Positions 12,508 to 23,723 are shown, counted from the first letter of the stretch. The stretch: DNA of 64,000 nucleotides from Galeopsis tetrahit (GCA_963675135.1 OY776130.1:60297808-60361807), one strand, 5' to 3'. Notes: a model not told the origin generated them from the letters alone. Translations and numbers: made by a program.

Positions 12508-13208
12508 AAGTCATGAAAAGTGAATGAGATATATGGAAACTGAAAAGGTTCTCAGCAGACTTGGTCAAGTCTACTGAATATCAGAAGAGATGGCTAAAAT
12601 CATTCAGGACACTTGTCCATTGGAATTCAGGACCTCTGTCCACATCTCTTCAGGACACTTGTCCAAGTGGGGTCAGATAAGTTGTCTTGGCTATCAAACT
12701 ATTCCCTTGGTTTGATAAGCACCTATTTTGGGTAATCATTGCCTACCTTGATACATGTCCCAACTACAGATATCATCACTATAGGATTTAATTTGTCCCC
12801 CACCCAAAAGGTCACTTTCTATGCATTAAATGCCAAGATTTAACTCTTGTTTGCATTCCACTTTTCAAGCCATGATCTATCTCGAAAACTCCCCAACCAT
12901 TAACTAATATTAAATACCTTCCACGTTTTGAATAAAACCAACAAGTCACTGTTACATTGGTTTTTGACCATTGGATCAAAACTGGCCAACTCCCCTGAAA
13001 TTCATCCTGGCCGTCCAAGTGTATATTTCCATTTTTGATACCCGTTGAAAATACACAAACCTCACCAAGTCATTGACAAACATTCTTTTTAGAATATCCT
13101 CAAGTCTTAAGATCCCCCACAAACACTTCTTCCCCAAGTATTCAAACCCTAGCTTATTTTTCTTCAAACTCTCTCAACACTCTTTCATTTTCATCTCTAT
13201 AAATTTCA
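12508..13208 (+). other. E1 spacer between pol and ORF3, leader-like
   Basis: About 700 bp without coding sequence. The first part has repeats of a CAGGACACTTGTCCA-like phrase (12604-12675). The last 120 bp are rich in C and T and contain AAACCCTAG, resembling a plant 5' UTR just before the ORF3 ATG. No convincing splice acceptor is visible. Confidence 0.5.
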
Positions 13209-16200
13209 ATGGCTCCCAAAGTTAGACCAGAGATGATCATAGACTTTTCCAATAAGGCTCTGGACCTTGATTTTGGATATCTAAGCAACAAAAACAATCT
13301 TCATTTTGAACCCATAATCTCCTTTGAAAGTGAAGATCCTGAGATTACTCCAACCCTGAGGTGGTTGAGAAGGGCTGGTCTTCAAAAGTTCTTGGAAGAA
13401 AGACCAAGTTCCTGCTTGGAAAGCTATATGGCTGAATTCTTTGCCTTTCTCAAATGGAGAGGCAAGCCTGAAGATGGTGAAATTTCCACCAGATTGTCCT
13501 ATGTTGCTGAAGGAGAAGAGGAAGAGAGATTTCATAGAGTGAAATTCTCTTCAGAAGATCTTGAAGTAGCTTTTGGATTGCCTTCTGAGGGAAGGAATCC
13601 AGAAATCTATGGCACTGGTCATGAAGAAGAAATAGCTCAGGAATGGCTATTGACACCAGGCCCTCTCTCCTCAACTCAAAACAAAAAGACTCTCAAGCCA
13701 GAATTTCTCAACCTTTTTGAGGTAGTAGCTAAAAGTCTCTTGAGTAATACTGGAAGCTTAGAGCAGGTCAGCCATCCCAGAATCAGAATCATGGCTGCAG
13801 TCATTGATGCCAGTGACAAAGGCATCAAGTTTGATTGGAGGACCTTCATTATGTCTGAAATGATGAAGGAAAAGGCTAAATTCAAGGTGAAATCTCACAA
13901 CAAGGTGGTGCTAGAAGGGAAACTCAAGTATTGCACTAGGGCAAGCTTGTTGATTGAGAGATTTTCTCATTACTCCCAGATGCAAACCTTTGCAAAGCCC
14001 CTCCCAGCCCAAAAGATCCTATTCAGAAAGCTCAGCAAGAAAACTGAGAAAAGAAGGATGTTAATGGCCAAGCCTGCTGAAGCAAAGGTGGAGGAGAAGC
14101 CCAAGTTGAAAAAGAGGACAAAGGCAAGGGTGGTGAAGACAAGGAAAATGTCTCAGATAATCTCAGAAGAGAATTCAGATGCTTCAACTGAGATTGAAGA
14201 AGTTGCTAGAGAAGGTGTACAAGTGCCCTCTGATCATTCAGAAGAATTAAGGCAAAAGTACAATGAAACTAGACAAAAGTCTAGGGGTGATAAGAGGATT
14301 AGGGAGGTTGTCCCTGAGAAGGATGAGGAAGGAAGTGGGAGCAGTAGAGCTAGTAAGAGAAGGGTCAAGCCTACTGACAAGGTGTTGGAGCTTCAGGAAG
14401 AAAGGTCTCTACAACTTGCTCTAAGAGAGAGCAGAGCTGAAAGCAGGACCAAATCAAAATCAAGGACCAACTCATCTGGTTCTGGAACTCCAGAATCCAG
14501 GGTCCCTGAAGGTCAAACAATGGAGGCCAACATCCCTGAAATTCAGAATCCTGAGCCCAACTCCCCTGAAACCCATATAACCCCAACCAATCAACCTATC
14601 ACTCCCATAAATCTCACAAAGAGATACTCTCCTGAGGGAAGTGTGCAGAGAAGTATGATAGATGTGCTAGCTGACATAGCTGTAGATGAGACAAGATTAC
14701 AATCTCCCCTTGACTCATCTATGCTCAATTACTCAAAGCAATTAGAAGCTGCACTTTTTGAGCCAACCCCCCTGAGTAAAGCCCCTTCAGATCCATTGCT
14801 CTCAAAAGCAACTGAAGATCCTTCTACTGCACCCAACCCATCTGAAGCCAACATTCCTGAACTTAATCTGCCTGAAGCCACATTAGGAGAACCCAGAGCC
14901 AACTCCCCTATAACCCAAAGTCCCCATTCAAGTGGAGATGAGGAGGAGTATACTTACGAAAGTATGCTCAGAGGAGGAGCCAAGGCTACTATGGACAGTT
15001 TGTATCCACAACTTGCTGAATTTCCAAGAATTCAGAAGGCCTTTCATGATTTAAGGATGCTTGTTGATGTGAAAGACAAATCCTTAATGGAGATATCACA
15101 AGTCATCCAAGATAAGGGTGCAAACTGGTGGCAAGTGGAGGAGAACAGATTATTACACTTTGCTGGAGTTTCAAAGACAAGATTCCTCACTGATGAGGAA
15201 ATATTTGCAAAGTTGGTGAATGACAAGATCAATGAGGAGAGGGAAAGAAAAGCTAAGGGTATCAAACACCCTGAAAGTAGCTCCAATGATGATGACTCCC
15301 CAGATGATCCCTCAAACCCCTCTAAACCCAACCCTCCTGAAACCCCTCAAGCCAATCTCCCTAAGCCTTCTGTCTCTGAAAGACTTTCCAACCCCCCTAG
15401 AACCTATCATAGGAAAGGCTCTGTCATTTCAGAGGTGTTGACCAAGGATGGTAACACAACCAAGGACACATCTGCCAATGAAGGTTCTTCTGAACCCAAG
15501 GCGCAGCCTAAAGATGTGGAGGTTCCTTCTCTAGAGGCTAGTTTGATTAAGGCCTATTCAGTGTCAGAAGAGTTGGACACTGATCAGCCCTTAATCATTC
15601 AGGATGACTCAGTGGCTGTTGATATAAGCACTGTGATCTCCCCACAACTGCCATCTTCGAACCTTGTTGAAGGTGGAGATGCTGCAGGTTTAGGAGAAGG
15701 AGTTGAAAAGGAAAGTAGTTTTGAAAAATCAGAGGGAGTTATGGATGAAAGAGAGGTAGTTATCACTAAGATTGTGAGTGTACCAACATATGAGGGTGGT
15801 ATAAGTGAAGAAGGACAGGTTATTCTTGAAGTCAAATCTGAACTTCAAGAATCCCTTGATGAGAGGAGGCCTGTTTCTTTAAGTGAGGAAACTTTTATTG
15901 AAGGAAGAAAAGAAATAGTCGAAAATGAGGAGAAGACTGCTGATGTATCAGAGTCTTATGAAAAAGAAAATGAGGGAGATAAGTGTGTTTTCACTGATGC
16001 TTTTGATTTGTCTGATATTGCAGGGATAAGCTTTGATCAAATCTTTGCAGAAGATCTCTTGATAGATGCTCCCATCCAAGTTGACACTGGATCAGCACAA
16101 GCCTTGCTTGGGATGCAATCAGAGAAGTTGGATTCCTTGGCTCAACAAGTTCAAACAGCTCATGAAGAAACTTCTGGAGCATTAGATGAGCATGGAAGAA

Positions 16201-17960
16201 CTCTAGCTTCTGTTGAAATGAGACTCACTGGCTCTGAAGATGTGGTGCTACCCACATTGGAAGCAAGAATTGAAGGAGTAGAATCTGGTCTTCAAACCAT
16301 CTCTACTGAAGTTCACAAAGCCAAAGTCAGTATGGAAAACATCTCAAAGGAGGTCAAGAAGGATCAAAAAAGGCTGAGAGACAATCATAATGCAAATGTT
16401 CAAGCTATCAGATTGACAATCAAGCAAGCTCTTGGCAAGAAGACAGCCCTGCAGAAGAGAAGAGCTGGAGAGCAAAGGCTAGCTATGGTAAAAGCAGCCT
16501 CAGAAAAGTTTTCCCAAGAAGTGTTGGCCAACATTGCTGAAGGTGCAGTGGCCAACCTCACTGAGCTCCTGAAAGCCCAATTGGATGCATCTCTTAAGGC
16601 AACCATGGAGGAGGTTGTTCAACAGAAAATGAAGCCTGTTCTTGCCTTTCTTAGTTTAAGCAGTGACAGGATGCAAAATATACATGATGAGAATGTATAT
16701 CTGTTGGAAGAGATGAAGTCTCTAACCCAAGCCCAGTCCTTATTGGCATCCACTATGAGTGAACTGAAGCCAGAATATTTTGATGCTGCCAAAAAGGGGG
16801 AAAGGGAAAGAGCAAGGGCAAAAGGTGCCTTAGTGATTGGGAGTCCAGTAAAAGGGAAGGACAAATCTCCTGTAGGAAAGGGAAAAGAACCAGCAGTGCT
16901 GAACTTGGAAGAATTGGATGAAGAGGAGCAGTTAGCATTGGCATTGAAGAACTCTATGGCCTCAGCTCAAGAGGAAAGAGTGAGGTTACAACAAGGACCA
17001 GGTGGTGAAGTATCTGGTTTGGACAAGGATGTTGAAGGTGTCCAAACTAGAGGAAAGATCAAGAAGGCCCAAGGAAAGAAGAGACAAGTTGAGAAATTCA
17101 CTGACTTTCCCAATAGCCTTGATCTTCCACCTGAATTCAGAGTTGTTGATGATGAGCCTACCTCAAAGAAGGCCAAAACTGCTGAAGATCCCAAAACTGC
17201 TGAAATACCCAAGAGTGCTGAAAAAGACAAGTCTACTGAGACTAAGTCCACTGAAAGTACCAAAGTCACTGAAGATGTGGAAATCTTATATGAAGAAGGC
17301 TTTGGACCTGGACCAAAGAAGACAAAGATTGTGGTACTCAATGATCCATCAAAGCTGTTTCATGAAGGGTATGGCAAAGACCCTGAAACACAACAGAAAC
17401 TGGCCATGATGAGGGCCCAAGAGAAAATGGACTTGATGGAAGAGGCCAACAGAGCAAGAGATAAGAGAAGAACAGACTTCCAGAAGCCAAGAAGGAAGAG
17501 AGCAACTTACAACAAGATGAAGCCACGGCTATTGATCCCAATGGACACCAAATATCCTCACTTGGATAAATGGGTGTCAATTCAGCTGAATGACTCATGG
17601 GAGGAAGCAAAAAGGGAGTTTGTCTATGATCAGTATGTCATTGACAGATGGAATGGAAGAGATGCCAACATCAATTTTGCTGAGTTCATGATTGAGTACT
17701 ACAGAGAACTCTATCAACAATTGCTTGCAGCTGCTGATATTGCAAGATTTGAACTCACAGCTCCCAAGCCAATCATATACTTACCTCCAAAGCTTGATGG
17801 ATGGATTGATCAATCAAGGATTCTGAGAGAATTCACTGAGATCCTCAAGCTGAACAAGATGGTTCTTGGTCCTAAGGGAACCAACCAAGAAGCCATGGCC
17901 TTGAAGAGGAGAGTGTGGGCACAGTATGGGATGGTGCCACCTCCTGAGGATGATCTCTAA
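13209..17960 (+). CDS. E1 ORF3, 1583-aa accessory protein of unknown function
   Basis: A single uninterrupted ORF in sense orientation between pol and the PPT, where Sirevirus-type copia elements can carry an extra (env-like) ORF. Residues 1-270 look globular and resemble the putative plant transposon protein (Transposase_32-like) N-terminus, with conserved TGS...R-I-MAA near 180-200. Residues 280-950 are low-complexity, with Asn-x-Pro-Glu phrases. About 966-1207 is a long Glu/Lys/Gln-rich coiled coil. Residues 1430-1583 form a second conserved, Trp/Tyr-containing domain. UIM-like motifs are near 394-412 and 1231-1255. No signal peptide or membrane segment is evident, which argues against a classical envelope protein. 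E2 has a shorter relative. Function is not known. Confidence 0.85.
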   Translation: MAPKVRPEMIIDFSNKALDLDFGYLSNKNNLHFEPIISFESEDPEITPTLRWLRRAGLQKFLEERPSSCLESYMAEFFAFLKWRGKPEDGEISTRLSYVAEGEEEERFHRVKFSSEDLEVAFGLPSEGRNPEIYGTGHEEEIAQEWLLTPGPLSSTQNKKTLKPEFLNLFEVVAKSLLSNTGSLEQVSHPRIRIMAAVIDASDKGIKFDWRTFIMSEMMKEKAKFKVKSHNKVVLEGKLKYCTRASLLIERFSHYSQMQTFAKPLPAQKILFRKLSKKTEKRRMLMAKPAEAKVEEKPKLKKRTKARVVKTRKMSQIISEENSDASTEIEEVAREGVQVPSDHSEELRQKYNETRQKSRGDKRIREVVPEKDEEGSGSSRASKRRVKPTDKVLELQEERSLQLALRESRAESRTKSKSRTNSSGSGTPESRVPEGQTMEANIPEIQNPEPNSPETHITPTNQPITPINLTKRYSPEGSVQRSMIDVLADIAVDETRLQSPLDSSMLNYSKQLEAALFEPTPLSKAPSDPLLSKATEDPSTAPNPSEANIPELNLPEATLGEPRANSPITQSPHSSGDEEEYTYESMLRGGAKATMDSLYPQLAEFPRIQKAFHDLRMLVDVKDKSLMEISQVIQDKGANWWQVEENRLLHFAGVSKTRFLTDEEIFAKLVNDKINEERERKAKGIKHPESSSNDDDSPDDPSNPSKPNPPETPQANLPKPSVSERLSNPPRTYHRKGSVISEVLTKDGNTTKDTSANEGSSEPKAQPKDVEVPSLEASLIKAYSVSEELDTDQPLIIQDDSVAVDISTVISPQLPSSNLVEGGDAAGLGEGVEKESSFEKSEGVMDEREVVITKIVSVPTYEGGISEEGQVILEVKSELQESLDERRPVSLSEETFIEGRKEIVENEEKTADVSESYEKENEGDKCVFTDAFDLSDIAGISFDQIFAEDLLIDAPIQVDTGSAQALLGMQSEKLDSLAQQVQTAHEETSGALDEHGRTLASVEMRLTGSEDVVLPTLEARIEGVESGLQTISTEVHKAKVSMENISKEVKKDQKRLRDNHNANVQAIRLTIKQALGKKTALQKRRAGEQRLAMVKAASEKFSQEVLANIAEGAVANLTELLKAQLDASLKATMEEVVQQKMKPVLAFLSLSSDRMQNIHDENVYLLEEMKSLTQAQSLLASTMSELKPEYFDAAKKGERERARAKGALVIGSPVKGKDKSPVGKGKEPAVLNLEELDEEEQLALALKNSMASAQEERVRLQQGPGGEVSGLDKDVEGVQTRGKIKKAQGKKRQVEKFTDFPNSLDLPPEFRVVDDEPTSKKAKTAEDPKTAEIPKSAEKDKSTETKSTESTKVTEDVEILYEEGFGPGPKKTKIVVLNDPSKLFHEGYGKDPETQQKLAMMRAQEKMDLMEEANRARDKRRTDFQKPRRKRATYNKMKPRLLIPMDTKYPHLDKWVSIQLNDSWEEAKREFVYDQYVIDRWNGRDANINFAEFMIEYYRELYQQLLAAADIARFELTAPKPIIYLPPKLDGWIDQSRILREFTEILKLNKMVLGPKGTNQEAMALKRRVWAQYGMVPPPEDDL

Positions 17961-18519
17961 ATGGCTAAGTCTTCTGACCTATCTTAATTGATCAACTATG
18001 CTGAAAATTGGTCAAGTTTGCTGATGTGGTGTGCTAATCTGTTTTGCTCTGACTTGATATGGATTGCCCTGATACAAGCTCTGTGCTCTGATCTTGTATA
18101 TGTCTTGAAGTGTTAGTACTTGCTCTGATATAATAAGATTAGTGCTCTGATACAAGTTTATGTTCTGATGCAAAAAAAAAAAAAAAAAAAAAAATCTTGT
18201 ATATGTGTTGAACTCTTAGAAGGAAATACTCTGATGTATTTAGTGTTGATGATTCATGCTCTGATATGTTCAATTCAACTATCAACATGCTTGTAATGTT
18301 TTTTTTGAATGATAGTTGAACTTATTTTGAATCAAGAAACACTCATCTCTCTATGCCTATCTATGAAACCTATTTGCAATATGGATGGTAAATACACTAA
18401 CACATTGTTTTTCAGGATAATTGACCTTAGTCATGTCTTCTGAAGATAAATGTAATAGGTGTAGCCAAGTCACTTTTGCACAAATGTATAGGTTTTGGCA
18501 TCATCAAAAAGGGGGAAAT
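17961..18519 (+). promoter_or_regulatory. E1 3' leader with GCTCTGATA repeats and polypurine tract
   Basis: Non-coding. It contains about eight copies or near-copies of GCTCTGATA (near 18045, 18066, 18085, 18122, 18144, 18228 and 18258, plus a looser one near 18162). The copy at 18144-18153 (GCTCTGATAC) is a perfect reverse complement of 10 nt of the PBS. A run of more than 20 A lies near 18172-18194. The polypurine tract CAAAAAGGGGGAAAT at 18505-18519 abuts the 3' LTR and primes plus-strand synthesis. It is identical to that of E2. Confidence 0.8.
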
Positions 18520-20196
18520 TGTTGGGAATAAAATGAGATATGTTTTGATCTAATACCAAAACCCCCTGAGACATGCCTAAGTCAAGATAAGTATGTTCTA
18601 GAAATGTTAGAACATATAGATTATAGGCTAGATGAGGAGCTAATATGTTAGGCAGCTCTTAAATGATTAGATGCACAAATTGAGGGGGAACACATGCTTT
18701 GAAGTACATCAAGAACAAGTCCCCTCAAGGCTCAAACTCTGGAATCATGATCAAGTCTGCTGAAAGACAAATATGCTGATCAGGAGAGTTGTCCAGAGGA
18801 GTTGTCTCAGCTCAATTAATCAAGATCAAGTGCTCTGAAAGCCTGAGGTCAACTATACTGAAGAGAAAGAGACAACCACACCCTAAAGATCTTCAAAGAA
18901 ACAAGCTAAGATCATCTTCAAGAGAAATAAAAGGGAAAGAGCCATCTGAAGGGAAAGAGCCATCCTCAAGAAAATAAAAGGGAAAGAGCAAGACAATCTT
19001 GCTGATAAGCAAGACTGCTGATAGTGATAAGGAGTGTTGTCCAAATGATGAGGAATGTTGTCCTATCATTGGAACAACCTTCAGAAGACATGTCCACATT
19101 CTTACAAGAGAATCTGAATGTCAGATGTTGGGAAGAGTGCTACAGAATGAAGACAAAGCTCTTACAGCCGTTTATTTCCCAAATGAGGACATGTCACTAT
19201 CAAGATTCTGTCTTCAAAGTTGAAGAACTAAAAGAAGACATTTATGGACATTGGAGGCTGCCTCTCCAACGGGCAAATCCTTCATTTGCCTATAAATACA
19301 GAAGTGTGAAGACCATTTGAAAGCATCCAACTAGAACCTCAACAAAGCACATCCAACCTTAAGTTCTTACAAGCTAGAGTGCTTTCAAAGCTTTCAAAGA
19401 CTATCTTAGTCTTCAAACACTTCATCTAAGCTGTACTACATTGTATATCCATACACAAGCTTAGAGAGATATCCTATCCTTATACACTGGTCTTCATTGT
19501 AAAGGATATCTCATTAGTTGGAACCTTACTTCAATCCTCATATCTTTCAAGAGTGAAAGTGAGAAGGTTGTAGTAGCAGAAGTGGTAGGAGCTGACTGTT
19601 GAGAGAAGAACAGTTCAGTTCTGAGTTGAGAAGAGGGTACTAGGACTCTAGACATCCTAGGGATCAATTCACCAAGAGTGGTGTTCTTGATCAAGTGCAC
19701 CTTGGCACTATAAAACAAGTTAATTCCAAGAGTGAAGGAATTATCCTGTTAAATCAGGGAAAGTGGATGTAGGAGCTTGAGTCTCTGAACCACTATAAAC
19801 TCTTGTGTTGATTTACATTTCAAGTATTTACAATACATCAACACTGCACACAAAACTGATCTTTCAAGGATAAACATTCAAAAACTGTGCAAAAACCTAT
19901 TTGGACAAGTTCCCTGAAAACTGGACTGTGTTACATTGACTAAGTGATTTCAGATATTAAAGGAGTTTAAACTAAAAGGGCCAACCACTATTCCGCACAC
20001 ATAACTCCCCTAAATAGTTATTCAACTAAGTACTCAATAGTACTTAGTAGATTGATTATCTTAGAAGAGTTAATCTTCTTCAGCAGAGTTGTCCAAGACA
20101 ACTTTGCTGAGCTCTGGTTTGATCAAGTTTGAAAAGAATTCCCATACAAGTGTATTCCCCCCCATACACTTGTTATATACTCCTTCAGGACCAACA
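18520..20196 (+). repeat. E1 3' LTR
   Basis: 1677 bp, nearly identical to the 5' LTR. Substitutions seen by eye: two in the AAAAAAC/AAAGAGC stretch near 18957, and single changes near 19352, 19473, 19489, 19709 and 19882. It ends ACCAACA, followed by the TTTAG target duplicate. Confidence 0.95.
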
Positions 20197-20201
20197 TTTA
20201 G

Positions 20202-22560
20202 GAATAAGATTAAAATTAAATTTATTTAAATATTATTAAGATAGATTAAATAAAAAAAAAAATCAAATCTTATTGTTGGAGTAATTTTAGAAATATTAAA
20301 TACGTTTAAATTGAATTTATAAAAACAAAAAGATATAAAGATTAAATTTATGACAATTAAGATGAATTTCTAAAAATCTTCAATCTTCAAAATTTCTTCA
20401 CAATCTTCAAATCTTCAAAGTTCTTCACAATATTATTAAGATAGATTTGGTTGGAATTATAAAATATTATTATTTAATTGTAAAAATAAATAAATTAGAT
20501 TTATAATCTTTTATACTAATAGACGAAAATATTAAATTTGTTAGATTTATAAAAAATTGTATAAGATTAAATATGTAATTTTAGGGAAAAAAAATTAAAT
20601 CTTATTATTGAAGTAATTTAGGAAGATAGATAAGAGTAATTTTAGAGAAAACAAATCAAATCTTATTATTAGACTAATTTTAGGAAATATGAAGATAGGA
20701 AGATAGATAAAAGTAATTTTAGGGGAAAAAAATCAAATCTTATTATTAAATATTATTAAGATAGATTAAATAGGAAAAATAAATCAAATCTTATTGTTAG
20801 AGTAATTTTAGGAATAAGATTAAAATTAAATTTATTTATATATTATTAAGATAGATTGAATTTATTTAAGTTAGATTTATAAAAATTAAAGTCAAAATAT
20901 CGTGCATATTAAATTTTTGAATTTATAAAAAATCAAATCTTATTGTTGGAGTAATTTTAGGAATAATATTAAAATTAAATTTATTTAGATATTATTAAGA
21001 TAGATTTATTTAAATATTATTAAGATAGATTTGGTTGGAATTATAAAATATTATTATTTGTTGGAATAATTTTAGGAATAAGATTAAAATTAAATTTATT
21101 TAAATATTATTAAGATAGATTAAATAGAAAAAAAATCAAATCTGTTGGAGTAATTTTAGAAATATAAGATTAAATACGTTTAAATTGAATTTATAAAAAC
21201 AAAAAGATATAAAGATTAAATTTATGACAATTAAGATGAATTTCTAAAAATCTTCAATCTTCAAAATTTCTTCACAATCTTCAAATCTTCAAAGTTCTTC
21301 ACAATATTATTAAGATAGATTTGGTTGGAATTATAAAATATTATTATTTAATTGTAAAAATAAATAAATTAGATTTATAATCTTTTATACTAATAGACGA
21401 AAATATTAAATTTGTTAGATTTATAAAAAATTGTATAAGATTAAATATGTAATTTTAGGGAAAAAAAATTAAATCTTATTATTGAAGTAATTTAGAAAGA
21501 TAGATAAGAGTAATTTTAGAGAAAACAAATCAAATCTTATTATTAGACTAATTTTAGGAAATATGAAGATAGGAAGATAGATAAAAGTAATTTTAGGGGA
21601 AAAAAATCAAATCTTATTATTAAATATTATTAAGATAGATTAAATAGGAAAAATAAATCAAATCTTATTGTTAGAGTAATTTTAGGAATAAGATTAAAAT
21701 TAAATTTATTTATATATTATTAAGATAGATTAAATTTTATTTAAGTTAGATTTATAAAAATTAAAGTCAAAATATCGTGCATATTAAATTTTTGAATTTA
21801 TAAAAAATCAAATCTTATTGTTGGAGTAATTTTAGGAATAATATTAAAATTAAATTTATTTAGATATTATTAAGAAGTAATTTACGAAGATAGATAAGAG
21901 TAATTTTAGAGAAAACAAATCAAATCTTATTATTAGAGTAATTTTAGGAAATATGAAGATAGGAAGATAGATAAGAGTAATTTTAGGGGAAAAAAATCAA
22001 ATCTTATTATTAAATATTATTAAGATAGATTAAATAGGAAAAAAAATTAAATCTTATTTTTAGAGTAATTTTAGGAATAAGATTAAAATTAAATTTATTT
22101 AGATATTATTAAGATAGATTAAATTTATTTAAGTTAAATTTATAAAAATTAAAGTCAAAATATCGTGCATATTAAATTTTTGGATTTATAAAAAATCAAA
22201 TCTTATTGTTGTAGTAATTTTAGGAATAATATTAAAATTAAATTTATTTAGATATTATTAAGATAGATTTATTTAAATATTATTAAGATAGATTTGGTTG
22301 GAATTATAAAATATTATTATTTGTTGGAATAATTTTAGGAATAAGATTAAAATTAAATTTATTTAAATATTATTAAGATAGATTAAATAGAAAAAAAATC
22401 AAATCTTATTGTTGGAGTAATTTTAGAAATATAAGATTAAATACGTTTAAATTGAATTTATAAAAACAAAAAGATATAAAGATTAAATTTATGACAATTA
22501 AGATGAATTTCTAAAAATCTTCAATCTTCAAAATTTCTTCACAATCTTTAAATCTGGATG
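20202..22560. repeat. AT-rich iterated array, right part, with ~0.87-kb tandem copies
   Basis: Continues the array interrupted by E1. A block containing TTCTTCACAATATTATTAAG and TAGACGAAAATATTAAATTT starts at 20421 and again at 21295, an offset of 874 bp. The phrase TTCTAAAAATCTTCAATC recurs a third time near 22510. The same block in diverged form is seen left of E1 near 3855. No coding potential. Confidence 0.85.
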
Positions 22561-22577
22561 ACATAAAAAGTAAAATT

Positions 22578-22860
22578 GAGAATGAATGAGAAATTAGGGA
22601 TTTTGAGAAGAGGTGAGGGATTTATATAGAAAAAAGATTAAGAATGTAGGGTCAAGATTAAGTTTTAAAATGAATGGTTGAGAATGAATGAGAAATTAGG
22701 GATTTTGAGAAGAGGTGAGGGATTTATATAGAAAAAAGATTAAGAATGTAGGGTCAAGATTAAGTTTTAAAATGAATGGATGAGATTAAAAGAAAAGTAT
22801 AGAATGAATGAGAATTCAGGGATTTTGAAATAGAGTGATTTGAGAAGAGAGAGATTGAAA
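22578..22860. repeat. 102-bp tandem repeat next to the Helitron 5' end
   Basis: The unit starting GAGAATGAATGAGAAATTAG at 22578 is repeated almost exactly at 22680, a 102-bp period. A third, diverged partial copy starts around 22800. It lies just inside the inferred Helitron 5' terminus. No ORF. Confidence 0.85.
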
Positions 22861-22921
22861 TAAACCAATGAATTAGTGCCACGTGGCTGTAAAAAATGTT
22901 TGCAAATATATATAATAAAGA

Positions 22922-23506
22922 TTGATTTTATCCAATTAATTAATTGAATATACAAGAGATAATGATATATAAATATAAAAACTATTTAAAATGTCAGGAA
23001 TTTACAGAATGTCAGTCAGTTAAAAGCGTAATCTTAATGGTGCCCTTACACTTTTCTCAAATCAAAGTGTTATTTCAAAGGACGCTCTAATATGTTTTAA
23101 TAAAATCCACCCAAATATTAATACTCAATTTTTAAAAAATTAAAAAAATTAATATTTAATTAAAAAAAGCTATCACAAAAATTTGCATATTGCAAGTAAT
23201 TGAAATGGTCCTTTTACCTTGAAAAGTTATTCTTTATGCGTGTTATAATTTTCTAATTTTTATAGTATACATACTGTACATTTACATTATTATTGCACAA
23301 AGATATGTATTGGTAAATCATCTGATATAATATTATTCGGTAATGAGAATCTAGCATAAAAAAATCGGCAATATTTAAGAAACAAACTACTTTATTTTTT
23401 TTCTATTGGAAATTAACTTGACAAATAATGTTAGGCCCATGTTTCCTACGATGGGCTTTGACTACTAAACTAAGCTTTAACGGGCCGTTCGGAAGAACTA
23501 AAATAA
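22922..23506. other. Intergenic, no feature seen
   Basis: AT-rich unique-looking sequence between the Helitron end and the next TIR transposon. I see no coding, RNA or repeat signal in it. Confidence 0.6.
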
Positions 23507-23587
23507 GGCGTAGGTTATATACCCCTCCAACTTTGTTAAACATACTCCCCCATACACGTACCTTTTAAAATTGCATATGTACTCTCC

Positions 23588-23723
23588 CCAAAAAATTTAT
23601 TATAGGCAGAAAGCCCCTACCGGACACTCATGAGTTTCGAATGAAGAGTGCCCTAGCAAGCGCACTCCGGCTTCCATTTCATTACTTCTCTTCTTTCACG
23701 ACGAGAGAACCGCGTTCGCATCA
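23588..23723. other. Probable organellar (mitochondrial-like) segment joined to psaB
   Basis: GC-richer sequence (from about AGAAAGCCCCTACCGG to GTTCGCATCA) lies directly upstream of the psaB homology and is not psaB. Its composition is like plant mitochondrial intergenic DNA. This suggests the plastid fragment came by way of a mitochondrial genome. I cannot confirm this without a search. Confidence 0.35.

Larger units (their letters stand above)
4841..20196 (+). mobile_element. Copia element E1, 15.4 kb, three-ORF, Sirevirus-like
   Basis: A complete LTR retrotransposon with LTRs of 1680 and 1677 bp, beginning TGTTGGGA and ending ACCAACA. A perfect 5-bp target duplication TTTAG flanks it (4836-4840 and 20197-20201). 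Joining the flanks restores the array phrase GGAATAATTTTAGGAATAAG, seen intact at 22327-22346. The order is gag, then protease-integrase-RT-RNase H (copia order), then a large third ORF, then the PPT. By eye the LTRs differ by about seven substitutions plus a C-run length change, so the insertion is recent. Very large for a copia element. Confidence 0.97.
655..22921 (-). mobile_element. Non-autonomous Helitron, interrupted by copia element E1
   Basis: On the minus strand the 5' end reads TCTTTATTATATATATTTGC from 22921. The 3' end has a GC-rich hairpin (CCCGCGTAGTACGCGGG, 668-684), then 9 nt and CTAG at 658-655. The bases outside are host A and T on each side, as expected for a Helitron inserted into an AT dinucleotide. 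With E1 removed the element is about 6.9 kb. I see no Rep/helicase coding, so it would depend on another copy. The interior is an AT-rich iterated array. The ends are diagnostic, but it is an inference that they belong to one element and not to two neighbouring ones. Confidence 0.6.

Noticed and set aside
13194..13202. TCTATAAAT as a TATA box for E1 ORF3
   Set aside because: It is only seven bases before the ATG, too close to act as the core promoter of that frame.
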